Program-made: the position numbers and the translations under genes
Shown: piece after piece, positions 26,757-34,075 of the stretch
How positions within the stretch are numbered: position 1 is the first letter of the stretch
How the letters are laid out: each line of letters starts with the position of its first letter
NCBI RefSeq assembly: GCF_008806385.1
Contig: NZ_VZZK01000041.1
Span: 1-47,051, forward strand
DNA: 47,051 nucleotides
DNA from: Methylobacterium soli
GTDB taxonomy: Bacteria > Pseudomonadota > Alphaproteobacteria > Rhizobiales > Beijerinckiaceae
Direction: 5' to 3'
The notes under the pieces: model-generated
What the model saw: only the letters and a program-made list of their open reading frames with translations
What the model was told of the DNA's origin: nothing
Database searches by the model: none

Positions 26757-26833
26757 TGGCGACCCCGGCAGGGCTCGAACCTGCGACCTGCCGCTTAGAA
26801 GGCGGCTGCTCTATCCAGCTGAGCTACGGGGCC
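26757..26833 (-). tRNA. tRNA-Arg(UCU)
   Basis: A complete cloverleaf is readable on the minus strand. Acceptor arms are GGCCCCG and CGGGGTC (one G-U pair), the D arm contains AGCTGGATA, and the anticodon stem GCCGC/GCGGC encloses loop CTTCTAA, giving anticodon TCT. The T arm is GCAGG-TTCGAGC-CCTGC, with discriminator G and an encoded CCA at 26757-26759. The total is 77 nt. Its 3' end faces the IS481 remnant and the catabolic operon, which is the side where integrating elements usually insert. Confidence 0.96.
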
Positions 26834-26980
26834 TCCCAGGAATTGGGTCGTAACAGGCCCCCCGCCGCCTGTCACCACGAGACTCGCGCGGCACGGGCGG
26901 TCGCTCCGAAGCTCGCCGGAAAACCGGTGTGCCGAGGGTGGGCCGCGTCGGTCCCGCTCCGCTCGCCAGCCTGAGCGGCC

Positions 26981-28036
26981 TCAGGCGCGCGCGGCGAGAC
27001 GCAGGCGCGCCGGTCCCTCCGCGACGTGTCCGAGGATCGCGGCCGTCGGGTGACCGGCTGCGCGGATGCGCGCCAGGATCGCGGCGGCGCCGTTCGGCGC
27101 GCAGGCGACGAGCAGGCCCCCCGAGGTCTGCGGATCGGTCAGGAGATGCCGGCGCCAGTCGGGGAAGCCGGCAGGGAGGTCCACCGCGCTGCCATAGGCG
27201 GACCAGTTGCGGTGGGAGGCGCCGGTGACGAAGCCTTCGCGCACCAGCGCCTCGGCCTTCGGCAGGAGCGGGACCGCGTCGGCCTCGATGACGAGGCCGA
27301 GCCCGGCGCCGCGGGCGATCTCGAGGCTGTGGCCGAGGAGGCCGAATCCGGTCACGTCGGTCATCGCGTGCACGTCCGGGTCGGCCGCCAGATCCGCGCC
27401 GATCCGATTGAGCAGAGTCGTGGTCGCCACGAACTCCGCATATCCGCCGTCGGGCAAAGCCTCCCGCTTGATCGCCGCCGCGTAGACGCCGACCCCGAGC
27501 GGCTTCGTCAGGATCAGGGCGTCGCCCGCCTGCGCGTCGGCGTTGCGGCGCACATGCCCGCGCGGGCACAGGCCGATGACGGCCAATCCGTAGATCGGCT
27601 CGGGCGTGTCGATGGAATGTCCGCCCGCGATCGGGATGCCCGCCTCCGCGCAGGTGGCGGCGCCCCCCTTCAGAATCGCTGCCACCGTCTCGGGGGCGAT
27701 CCTGCCGAGCGGCATGCCCAGGATCGCGAGCGCCAGGATGGGCCGTCCGCCCATGGCATAGACGTCCGAGATCGCGTTCGTGGCCGCGATCCGCCCGAAA
27801 TCGTGCGGGTCGTCCACCATCGGGGTGAAGAAATCGGTGGTGGCAACGAGGCAGGTCGCGTCGTCGAGAGCCCAGATCGCGGCGTCGTCGGAGGTCTCGT
27901 TGCCGACGAGCAGGCGCTCGAACGGGCCCGCTACCGGCTGGTCCGCCAGGAGCCCCCGCAGAATCGCGGGGTCGAGCTTGCAGCCGCAGCCGCCGCCATG
28001 GGCGAGGCTCGTCAGGCGGACGGGATCCGCACTCAT
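26981..28036 (-). CDS. selD: selenide, water dikinase (selenophosphate synthetase)
   Basis: This 351-residue cytosolic enzyme makes selenophosphate from selenide and ATP, for selenocysteine tRNA or 2-selenouridine in tRNA. The catalytic loop HGGGCGCK places Cys17 and Lys20 exactly as in Escherichia coli SelD. DDAAIW and ATTDFFTPMVDDPHDFGRIA carry the metal-binding aspartates, and DVTGFGLLGH and LTDPQTSGGLLV are ATP-domain signatures. Cysteine rather than selenocysteine occupies the active site, so no SECIS is needed. ATG at 28036 has a close GGAGGAG site; an ATG five codons earlier (28051) overlaps it and is less likely. No selA, selB or mnmH gene lies nearby, so the downstream use of selenophosphate is not shown here. 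A longer minus-strand frame over the same DNA is an arginine-rich shadow. Confidence 0.95.
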   Translation of the reverse strand: MSADPVRLTSLAHGGGCGCKLDPAILRGLLADQPVAGPFERLLVGNETSDDAAIWALDDATCLVATTDFFTPMVDDPHDFGRIAATNAISDVYAMGGRPILALAILGMPLGRIAPETVAAILKGGAATCAEAGIPIAGGHSIDTPEPIYGLAVIGLCPRGHVRRNADAQAGDALILTKPLGVGVYAAAIKREALPDGGYAEFVATTTLLNRIGADLAADPDVHAMTDVTGFGLLGHSLEIARGAGLGLVIEADAVPLLPKAEALVREGFVTGASHRNWSAYGSAVDLPAGFPDWRRHLLTDPQTSGGLLVACAPNGAAAILARIRAAGHPTAAILGHVAEGPARLRLAARA

Positions 28037-28372
28037 GGCTCCTCCGGGCATTGGCGCCGGCGTGGCGGGAGTACGAGCCGCGCCCTCCGCCCCACCCGCG
28101 ACGGCCGCCGTCCTGGGCGGCCTGATGCCAGGCTATCTCGACCGCCGGGCTGATCCGGCAAGGCGCAGGGGGCGATATTTCACGCGAGCCGGCCATGCCG
28201 GCGGCGCGGCGCCTCCCTGTCTGCCTGACCTGAGACGGCTTTCGGCCTGCCTCGCGCGTGGCCGCGTCGATCCCGTGGCCGTCCGTCGCGCCGATCAACG
28301 GGGACGGGGGGCGCCGCTTTCGGTGTCTCCGCCTGTCCGGACGTCGCGCCCTGATCTTACAGGATCAAGGAT
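28037..28372. other. 336-bp gap upstream of selD
   Basis: It holds the selD promoter region and the 3' flank of the mucR-like gene. Near 28351-28370 the sequence CTGATC-ttacag-GATCAAG forms a short imperfect hairpin just after the mucR-like stop and might end that transcript; no T-run follows. Open frames here look non-coding. Confidence 0.4.
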
Positions 28373-28915
28373 TCAAGCGTCCTTCTTCTTGCGCGGGGCG
28401 CGGCGCTTCTTCTCCGGAGCGGCCGCGGCGGCGCTCTCCTGGGCCTTGGTCTCGACGGGTTCGGAGCGCGTGACGTCCGCGGCGGCGGATTTGGCGACGC
28501 CCTTGCGGCGCTGCTGGCCGAGGCCGAGGGCGCGGGCCAGTTCCGAACGCTGCTCGGAATAGCTCTGCGACGTCATCGGATAGTCGGGGGCAAGACCCCA
28601 TTTGGCCCGATACTGTTCGGGCGTCAGTCCACGCAAGGTGAGGTGCCGGCGCAGCGTCTTGTACTGCTTTCCATCCTCGAAGCTGACCAGGTAATCGGCC
28701 GTGACCGAGCGGCGGATTTCCTGAGCGGTCGCCTTCGGAGGTCCGGTTTCGGCCGCGGCCGCGCCATTCGTGGAGACGCCGCAGATCGCCTCGTGAACGT
28801 CGCTGAGAAGCTTCGGCAATTCTGCGCTTTGAACATGATTGTTGCTGACATAGGCCGAGACGATGTCCGCCGCGAGCGTGATCAGGCGGGCCTTGTCGGT
28901 GTCGGTTTCACTCAT
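28373..28915 (-). CDS. MucR/Ros-family regulator lacking most zinc ligands
   Basis: This 180-residue nucleoid-type transcription factor belongs to the rhizobial MucR/Ros family, whose members control exopolysaccharide, motility and symbiosis or virulence genes. The N-terminal oligomerisation region is about 1-60 and the DNA-binding core about 68-132 (QEIRRSVTADYLVSFEDGK, LRRHLTLRGLTPEQYRAKWG and DYPMTSQSYSEQRSELARAL). Classical Ros has two Cys and two His ligands. Here the first two positions read Ser78 and Asp81, the first His is kept (His91) and the second is replaced by Arg95, so zinc binding is doubtful. Zinc-free homologues are known in Mesorhizobium. The tail (about 150-180) is a long Ala/Lys/Arg-rich extension (EKKRRAPRKKKDA), which could bind DNA non-specifically. 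It starts at ATG 28915 with a weak ribosome-binding site. Confidence 0.93.
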   Translation of the reverse strand: MSETDTDKARLITLAADIVSAYVSNNHVQSAELPKLLSDVHEAICGVSTNGAAAAETGPPKATAQEIRRSVTADYLVSFEDGKQYKTLRRHLTLRGLTPEQYRAKWGLAPDYPMTSQSYSEQRSELARALGLGQQRRKGVAKSAAADVTRSEPVETKAQESAAAAAPEKKRRAPRKKKDA

Positions 28916-29450
28916 GATCGTTGTGCCGTTGTTATGATGGGCGGATGATCTTCATGACCGTAAGCTCAGCATCGGAATTCGGCAAGATGTTTCAAGCGGA
29001 GCGAAGCGGCCGCAGATCAATAAATGTGGACGGAATGCGCGAATTCGCCACCCATCCGGCTGAAAAACGATCTGAGGTGGCAATTCTTGGCGGTTCTCGA
29101 GCGGTTTGGAACCCTTATTGCCCGCGGGTCCGACTCAAAAGCATGCGTTGCAAGCTCACACCAAGCTTGAGCAAAAACAGCTCAACGTCCCGGAACGATG
29201 TCTCAACTCCGCGTGGGTGAGAAATCGGCGCGAGCACAGGTCAGAGCGTACGCGCAACCTGAATTCGTCGATTTGTGCTGGTGCGGGCAGCCGCCCCGAC
29301 GCTGGTCCGGGCCTCGCGCGTTGCCCCCGCCGATCAACCGGCGCCTTGGATCGACCGCCTGGGATCGACGGCCCTTGGCCGGCGGGATTGTGCCGAATCG
29401 GCGGTCCTGCGGGGCGGACAGCCCGGTTGGGCAGGTCCGCCCGCTCGGTC
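28916..29450. other. 535-bp gap upstream of the mucR-like gene
   Basis: This should contain the mucR-like promoter. MucR proteins commonly repress themselves through AT-rich sites, and the 28950-29180 part is the AT-richest stretch around. No repeat or hairpin is convincing. Overlapping frames at 29106-29999 are shadows of the DUF1348 gene. Confidence 0.45.
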
Positions 29451-29921
29451 TCACAGCCCGAGATCCGACAGGCCCGGATGGTCGGCCGGGCGGGGCCCCT
29501 GCGGCCAGTGGAACTTGCGGTCGGCGTCAGTGATCGGCACGTCGTTGATGCTGGCCTCGCGCCGGCGCATCAAACCGGTCTCGGTGAATTCCCACTGCTC
29601 GTTGCCGTGCGAGCGGAACCACTGCCCGGCCTCATCGTGCCATTCATAGGCGAACCGCGCGGCGATCCGGTTCTCGTGAAAGGCCCAGACTTCCTTGATC
29701 AGGCGGTAGGCGCGCTCGCGCTCCCACTTGCGGGTGAGGAAGGCCACGATGGCCTCGCGCCCGACCAGGAACTCCGAACGGTTCCGCCACCAGCTGTCCG
29801 GCGTGTAGGCAAGGGAGACCCGCTCCGGGTCGCGGGTGTTCCAGGCATCCTCGGCGCCGCGGGCCTTCCGGGCCGCGCTCTGCGCGTCGAAGGGGGGAAC
29901 GGGTGGGCGAATCTCCGACAT
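29451..29921 (-). CDS. DUF1348 (SnoaL/NTF2-like fold) protein
   Basis: This 156-residue cytosolic protein has the DUF1348 layout. A helical N-terminus (FDAQSAARKARGAEDAWNTR) leads into ERVSLAYTPDSWWRNRSEFL, GREAIVAFLTRKWERE, LIKEVWAFHENRIAARFAYE and WHDEAGQWFRSHGNEQWEF, and it ends with RRREASINDVPI. The fold is a cone-like alpha+beta barrel as in SnoaL and nuclear transport factor 2. Members are single-domain proteins of about this length with no proven substrate. ATG at 29921 is chosen because the upstream 44 codons of the open frame are arginine-rich and outside the family. A GGAG lies 12 bases before it. It follows argC on the same strand with a 128-bp gap. Confidence 0.9.
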   Translation of the reverse strand: MSEIRPPVPPFDAQSAARKARGAEDAWNTRDPERVSLAYTPDSWWRNRSEFLVGREAIVAFLTRKWERERAYRLIKEVWAFHENRIAARFAYEWHDEAGQWFRSHGNEQWEFTETGLMRRREASINDVPITDADRKFHWPQGPRPADHPGLSDLGL

Positions 29922-30049
29922 GGCCAGGGTCACTCCGTGAGGGGCACAATCCTGTGCGTCGCGGGCGACCGCGCGGTCAATCGGGTTGTGCCGGGTTGAT
30001 CGCTGGTCCGGCCCGCCCCGACGCCGCGCGCGGGCGCGCCCCCGCGGCC

Positions 30050-31000
30050 TCAATCGAGGCCGAGCATCAGGCCGATATTCTGGACCGCCGCGCCCGAGGC
30101 GCCCTTGCCGAGATTGTCGAGGCGCGCGACCAGGACGGCTTGGCGATGCTCATCCGACCCGAAGACCCGCAATTCGAGCCGGTCGGTGTCGTTCAACTCC
30201 TCCGGCTCGAGGCGCTCGCGATGCGCGCCCGTGGTCGCGCCGGGCACGACCTGTACTTGGGCCTGGCCGGCATACCAGGCCATGAGCGCGGCCTCGAGAT
30301 CGCCCGCGCCGGGCCTCCCCGGCAGGCTGTCGAGGTGGAGCGGGATGCTCACCAGCATGCCCTGGCGGAAATTGGCCACCGAGGGCACGAAGATCGGCCG
30401 CCGCGTCAGGCGCGCGTAGATCTGCGTCTCCGGCAAATGCTTATGGGCGAAGCCGAGGCCATAGAGCTGGAACGGGGCGGCGGCACCGCTCTCGTAGCTC
30501 TCGATCATGCCCTTGCCGCCGCCGCTATAGCCGCTGACCGCGTTGATGCTGATGGGGAAATCGGCCGGGATCAGGCCGCCTTCCACGAGGGGGCGCAGGA
30601 GCGCGATCGCGCCGGTCGGGTAGCAGCCGGGATTGGCGACCCGGCGCGCGGCGCGGATCGCCTCGGCCTGATCCGGGGCGAGTTCGGCGAAGCCGTAGGT
30701 CCAGCCGGGGCTGACCCGGTGGGCCGTGCTGGCATCGAGGATGCGCGGGCCACCGTCCGGCAAGCTGTCGGCCAGCGCCACGGTCTCGCGGGCGGCGTCG
30801 TCGGGCAGGCAGAGCACGACGCAGTCGACCTCGGCGAGGAGCGCCCGCTTCACCGCGGCGTCCTTGCGGCTCTCGTGCGGGATGCTGCGCAAGGCGACCC
30901 GGCCGTCGCGCTCCAGCCGCTCGCGGATGCCGAGGCCGGTCGTCCCGGCCTCGCCGTCGATGAACACGCTGGGCTTCTGGCCGCTGGTCTCGTCCGTCAT
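30050..31000 (-). CDS. argC: N-acetyl-gamma-glutamyl-phosphate reductase (type 2)
   Basis: This 316-residue cytosolic enzyme reduces N-acetylglutamyl-5-phosphate to the semialdehyde with NADPH, the third step of arginine biosynthesis. The cofactor loop is FIDGEAGTTGLGIRERL at about 13-29 and the catalytic cysteine is Cys126 in VANPGCYPTGAIALLRPL. SGYSGGGKGMIESYE, HKHLPETQIYARL and the C-terminal DNLGKGASGAAVQN are also typical. The short length and FIDGEAGTTG opening identify the type 2 (AgrC-2) group common in alphaproteobacteria. The start at ATG 31000 matches the family N-terminus; the frame continues upstream only as arginine-rich shadow. REP-like repeats lie upstream of it. Confidence 0.96.
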   Translation of the reverse strand: MTDETSGQKPSVFIDGEAGTTGLGIRERLERDGRVALRSIPHESRKDAAVKRALLAEVDCVVLCLPDDAARETVALADSLPDGGPRILDASTAHRVSPGWTYGFAELAPDQAEAIRAARRVANPGCYPTGAIALLRPLVEGGLIPADFPISINAVSGYSGGGKGMIESYESGAAAPFQLYGLGFAHKHLPETQIYARLTRRPIFVPSVANFRQGMLVSIPLHLDSLPGRPGAGDLEAALMAWYAGQAQVQVVPGATTGAHRERLEPEELNDTDRLELRVFGSDEHRQAVLVARLDNLGKGASGAAVQNIGLMLGLD

Positions 31001-31233
31001 CGCTGTCGCCTGTTCCGTCCCGTCGGACCCTGCGCGCGAGGTGGAGGGCGCGCGTCGTGAAGTCAATCGGCGAGTTCTCACCCGAAGGTCTTGGCGCGCG
31101 TTCCTGCCGCGCGTTCTTGCCGTGCGTTTCTGCCACGCCTTCCCGCCGTGACGCCGCGATTCGCCCTTAGAGCTGTTCCCGATCGCGTTGCGACGGGACC
31201 GTCGGGTGCGCCCGTGCCGAAGCGGGCGCGGAT

Positions 31234-31268
31234 CCCCTCTCCCGTGCGGGAGAGGGACAGAGTGAGGG
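31234..31268 (-). repeat. REP-like palindromic element, copy 1 (inverted)
   Basis: CCCCTCTCCCGTGCGGGAGA followed by GGGACAGAGTGAGGG reads, on the minus strand, as the same unit found at 31350 and 31529 (CCCTCAC...CCCTCTCCC, then GCACGGGAGAGGGG). The core CTCTCCCG/CGGGAGAG can form a stable stem. Confidence 0.8.
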
Positions 31269-31349
31269 TTGAGACCTTTCAGAACGAGGTGCGCCCGATC
31301 GGCGCCCAGTCGGCGATACGACCGCATGCTCCATCCTGAAGGCGCTCAT

Positions 31350-31385
31350 CCCTCACCCCAACCCTCTCCCGCACGGGAGAGGGGG
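31350..31385 (+). repeat. REP-like palindromic element, copy 2
   Basis: CCCTCACCCCAACCCTCTCC followed by CGCACGGGAGAGGGGG. The CCCTCTCCCG and CGGGAGAGGG arms are perfectly complementary around a two-base centre. Near-identical to copy 3. Confidence 0.85.
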
Positions 31386-31448
31386 TCCGTCGCGCTGCCC
31401 GCGCCGTCATCCCGAGACCGCGAAACGGAGCCCTGGAATGACGCTGTG

Positions 31449-31566
31449 CTTCACCTCCCCCGTCCGGGAGTGGTCGAATCCGCGATAGCGGAACGGGTGA
31501 GGGGTGCGACTTCTCCGGACAGCGCGCACCCCTCACCCCAACCCTCTCCCGCACGGGAGAGGGGGG
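31449..31566 (+). repeat. REP-like elements: degenerate copy plus copy 3
   Basis: The perfect unit is at 31529-31566 (CCCCTCACCCCAACCCTCTC and CCGCACGGGAGAGGGGGG). Just before it, about 31449-31505, CACCTCCCCCGTCCGGGAG and GGGTGAGGGG look like a decayed inverted partner. Such arrays are intergenic in many proteobacteria and may affect transcript stability or be targets of REP-associated transposases. Confidence 0.75.
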
Positions 31567-31756
31567 CCGTCGCGCCGAACCGGACCGGGGCTGCCCATTT
31601 TCCAGCCCGTTGCAACGCGATCGGGCGCGGCTCTAGCCCGCGCCCTGACACAGGATGATGACTGCTTCACCCGTCCACAGCGCCGGGACAAGGCTGCCGG
31701 AACCTGCACGCGCAGGCCCGGTTGACTGCCAAATCCTGGATGAGAGGTCAGAGACC

Positions 31757-32266
31757 ATGTCGCAGACCGCCGAGAAGACCGATCCGAAACTGTGGGACAA
31801 GGTGAAGACGCGCGTCACCCGATCGTCGAAGGGCGGCAAGCCGGGGCAATGGTCCGCGCGCAAAGCCCAGATGGCGACGCAGGAATACAAGAAGGAGGGC
31901 GGTGAATATGCGGGCAAGAAGTCCGACGACAACCACCTGAAGCAGTGGACCGACGAGAAGTGGGGCACCAAATCCGGCAAGGAGAGCGGCAAGACCGGCG
32001 AGCGCTACCTGCCGAAGAAGGCCCGCGACGCCGTGTCGGACGCCGAATACGCGCGCTCGTCGGACAAGAAGCGCGCCGACACCCGCAAGGGCAAGCAATT
32101 CTCCCAGCAGCCGAAGGACGTGGCGCGGAAAGCCGCCGCCGCCCGCAAGGGCTCGGGCTCAGCCGGCCCGACCAAGGCCGATTTGATGCGCAAGGCTCAG
32201 GCGAAGAACATCCCGGGCCGCTCGAAGATGTCGAAGGGCGAGCTCGAACGCGCGCTCCACGCCTGA
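31757..32266 (+). CDS. DUF5872 protein with C-terminal Rho-N/SAP-like helical motif
   Basis: This 169-residue, very lysine-rich basic protein is probably nucleoid- or DNA-associated. Residues 8-75 match the DUF5872 pattern (KLWDKVKTRVTRSSKGGKPG, QWSARKAQMATQEYKKEGG, LKQWTDEKWGT). A charged middle region (about 75-135) contains RYLPKKARDAVSDAEYARSS and runs of Lys/Arg/Ala (RKAAAARKGSG). The last 30 residues (TKADLMRKAQAKNIPGRSKM then SKGELERAL) have the helix-extended-helix look of Rho N-terminal/SAP-like nucleic-acid-binding motifs. The start ATG at 31757 has GAGAGG upstream; an in-frame ATG at 31655 would add a proline-rich shadow. No partner gene is adjacent. Biochemical function is unknown. 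Confidence 0.85.
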   Translation: MSQTAEKTDPKLWDKVKTRVTRSSKGGKPGQWSARKAQMATQEYKKEGGEYAGKKSDDNHLKQWTDEKWGTKSGKESGKTGERYLPKKARDAVSDAEYARSSDKKRADTRKGKQFSQQPKDVARKAAAARKGSGSAGPTKADLMRKAQAKNIPGRSKMSKGELERALHA

Positions 32267-32354
32267 TCGCCCAAAAGCCGGTTCAACCCGGCATCCGCTT
32301 GATCGCGGTCGGCCCTCCGGGGTCGGCCGCGTCGCGTTTCGGCATCCGCGCATG

Positions 32355-32386
32355 AAAAAGGGCGGGCCCGCGAGGACCCGCCCTTC
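32355..32386 (-). terminator. Rho-independent terminator of rplM-rpsI
   Basis: On the minus strand a 9-bp stem AAGGGCGGG / CCCGCCCTT with a 10-base loop is followed directly by a T-run (TTTTT). It begins about 20 bases past the rpsI stop codon. This is the clearest intrinsic terminator in the window. Confidence 0.9.
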
Positions 32387-32407
32387 CGGAATTCAGTGCT
32401 GCCGAAC

Positions 32408-32890
32408 TTAGCGCTTCGAGAACTGGAAGCTGCGGCGGGCCTTCTTGCGGCCGTACTTCTTGCGCTCCACGACGCGGGCGTCGCGGGTGAGGAAGCCCTC
32501 GCGCTTCAGGGACGAGCGCAGCTCCGGCTCGTAGTAGGTGAGCGCCTTCGAGAGGCCGTGGCGCACGGCGCCGGCCTGACCCGAGAGGCCGCCGCCCGCC
32601 ACCGTGACGGTGATGTCGTACTGGTCGACCCGGTTCACCACCTGCAGGGGCTGGCGCAGGATCATGCGCAGCACCGGGCGGGCGAAGTAGGTGTCGATCG
32701 GACGGCTGTTTATGGTGATCGTGCCCGAGCCGGGCTTGATCCAGACGCGGGCGACCGCGTCCTTGCGCTTGCCGGTGGCGTAGGCACGGCCCTGGGCGTC
32801 CAGCTTCTGGACGTGGACCGGGGCTTCGTTCTCACCCTGGGACGTGGTGTTCGCCCGGTTGAGGTCGGCGAGGGACTGAAGGGTCGCCAT
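32408..32890 (-). CDS. rpsI: 30S ribosomal protein S9
   Basis: This 160-residue ribosomal protein S9 is located at the head of the small subunit, with its tail near the P site. Alphaproteobacterial S9 carries an N-terminal extension, here about residues 1-35. The conserved core begins at AYATGKRKDAVARVWIKPG and continues with INSRPIDTYFARPVLRMI and GGGLSGQAGAVRHGLSKAL. The C-terminal tail ERKKYGRKKARRSFQFSKR contains the universal F-S-K-R end that touches P-site tRNA. ATG at 32890 is two bases after the rplM stop, so the two are translationally linked. A strong terminator follows. Confidence 0.98.
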   Translation of the reverse strand: MATLQSLADLNRANTTSQGENEAPVHVQKLDAQGRAYATGKRKDAVARVWIKPGSGTITINSRPIDTYFARPVLRMILRQPLQVVNRVDQYDITVTVAGGGLSGQAGAVRHGLSKALTYYEPELRSSLKREGFLTRDARVVERKKYGRKKARRSFQFSKR

Positions 32891-32892
32891 GA

Positions 32893-33354
32893 TCAAGCGC
32901 TCACGTTCTTGCGGTTGAGGGCGCCGACGTCGAGCGCCTGCGGCTGCTGTGCCACATGCGGATGCTCGGTGCCCTTGTAGACCCGGAGGTTGCCCATGAT
33001 CTGGCGGAAGAGCGGGCCGCGCGGGAGCATGCGCTCCACGGCCTTCTCGACCACCCGCTCGGGGAAACGGCCCTCGAGGATGTATTTGGCCGAGCGCTCT
33101 TTGATGCCGCCCGGATAGCCGGTGTGGTGGAAATACAGCTTCTGCTCGTATTTCCGCCCGGTGAACTTCACCTTGTCGGCATTGATGACGATGACGTTGT
33201 CGCCGCAATCGACGTGGGGCGTGTACGCGGGCTTGTGCTTGCCGCGCAGGCGCATCGCGACGATGGAGGCGAGCCGGCCGACGACCAGGCCCTCCGCATC
33301 GATCACGATCCACTTCTTGTCGACGTCGGCGGGCTTCAGCGAAAAGGTTTTCAT
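32893..33354 (-). CDS. rplM: 50S ribosomal protein L13
   Basis: This 153-residue ribosomal protein L13 is an early-assembling large-subunit protein. Signatures are KKWIVIDAEGLVVGRLASIV, MRLRGKHKPAYTPHVDCGD, VIVINADKVKFTGRKYEQK, YFHHTGYPGGIKERSAKYIL and MLPRGPLFRQIMGNLRVYKG. The length is family-typical. ATG at 33354 begins the conserved MKTFSLKPADVDK; the longer frame upstream is not conserved. In many bacteria L13 can repress its own rplM-rpsI mRNA, and the leader upstream (33355-33440) would be the target, though I cannot identify a structure. Confidence 0.98.
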   Translation of the reverse strand: MKTFSLKPADVDKKWIVIDAEGLVVGRLASIVAMRLRGKHKPAYTPHVDCGDNVIVINADKVKFTGRKYEQKLYFHHTGYPGGIKERSAKYILEGRFPERVVEKAVERMLPRGPLFRQIMGNLRVYKGTEHPHVAQQPQALDVGALNRKNVSA

Positions 33355-33544
33355 GGCCGAACCCGTGGCGTTTGGTGGTGTGTCGAAAAACGATGGCCGC
33401 CGCGTTCGGGGGAACGCAGCGGCGTACGGCGGCTCCAATACGGGGCTCCGGGCGTCAGGTCAAGCGATTCGCGGGTCGCGTCATCGCGAAAAAACCGAGT
33501 TGCTGGAACGATTTCGACGTGACGGTACTGTGATACCGCATGCG

Positions 33545-33973
33545 CTAGCGCGTCGGTGGGATCGAGTAGGTGCCGGTGGCGTGGCAGACGAGATCCTCCG
33601 CATCCGTGTCCAATCCGGCGGAGCTGATCAGGACCTCCCCGACCGCGAGGCGCCGCCCGAGCTTGATCAGGCGGGCTTCCCCGACGAGGCTGCCGGTGCC
33701 GGGCTTGCGCAGGAAGTTGAAGTTGAGGTTCGTCGTCACCGCGAGCCCCACTGGCCCGATATTGGCGAGGATCGCCGCGTAGAGGGCGAGGTCGGCGAGC
33801 GCCATCATGGCGGGGCCCGAGACGGTTCCCCCCGGGCGCAGGTGCCGCTCGTGATGGTCCATCCTCATGCGCGCGCGCAAGGGGCCGACCGCCTCCAGGT
33901 GATAACTGCGCCCGCCGTGATGGATCTGGGGGAATTCCCGCTCGAGGAAATCCACGACCTCGGTGAGGCTCAT
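33545..33973 (-). CDS. PaaI-family (hotdog-fold) thioesterase
   Basis: This 142-residue cytosolic hotdog-fold protein probably hydrolyses acyl-CoA thioesters. Residues 1-45 contain VVDFLEREFPQIHHGGRSYH. The core helix motif GGTVSGPAMMALADLALYAA at about 48-67 matches the PaaI H/G-G-x-x-x-x-x-x-D pattern, followed by TTNLNFNFLRKPGTGSLVGE and the terminal strand LVCHATGTYSIPP. ATG at 33973 lacks a clear ribosome-binding site, and a GTG ten codons upstream could be the true start. It lies upstream of rplM on the same strand with a 190-bp gap. Its substrate is unknown. Confidence 0.88.
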   Translation of the reverse strand: MSLTEVVDFLEREFPQIHHGGRSYHLEAVGPLRARMRMDHHERHLRPGGTVSGPAMMALADLALYAAILANIGPVGLAVTTNLNFNFLRKPGTGSLVGEARLIKLGRRLAVGEVLISSAGLDTDAEDLVCHATGTYSIPPTR

Positions 33974-34075
33974 CACGGGCTGTTCGGTCAAGGTCTTGTC
34001 CACCGGGGTCGCGTTCGTCGCGGCCGTGACCGCGGCTGCCTTGCAGCACGGCCGGCGATGGCGGACAAGTCCGGC

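Larger units (their letters stand above)
31001..31756. other. 756-bp gene-free region rich in palindromic repeats
   Basis: This gap lies between the divergent argC and DUF5872 genes. It contains at least three copies of a CTCTCCC-GNRCGGGAGAG-type palindromic element (listed separately) and short flanking direct repeats. Open frames here consist of translated repeat sequence (LSRAGEGWGEG-type) and are not real. Confidence 0.75.

Noticed and set aside
26757..26790. Attachment-site duplication of the tRNA-Arg 3' end
   Set aside because: I looked for a second copy of the T-arm/CCA sequence to the left of the RLP operon and did not see one by eye. A computed search would be decisive.
26811..28298. 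495-residue frame on the minus strand over selD
   Set aside because: It is a different frame from selD, almost entirely Arg/Gly/Ala/Pro, and overlaps the tRNA-Arg gene.
31234..31566. CRISPR-like repeats
   Set aside because: The units occur in both orientations with irregular spacing and no uniform spacers or cas genes, so they are palindromic intergenic repeats.
33122..34075. Upstream extension of the CoA-binding gene to 511 residues
   Set aside because: It lies antisense to rplM and the thioesterase gene, with shadow composition and no domain.
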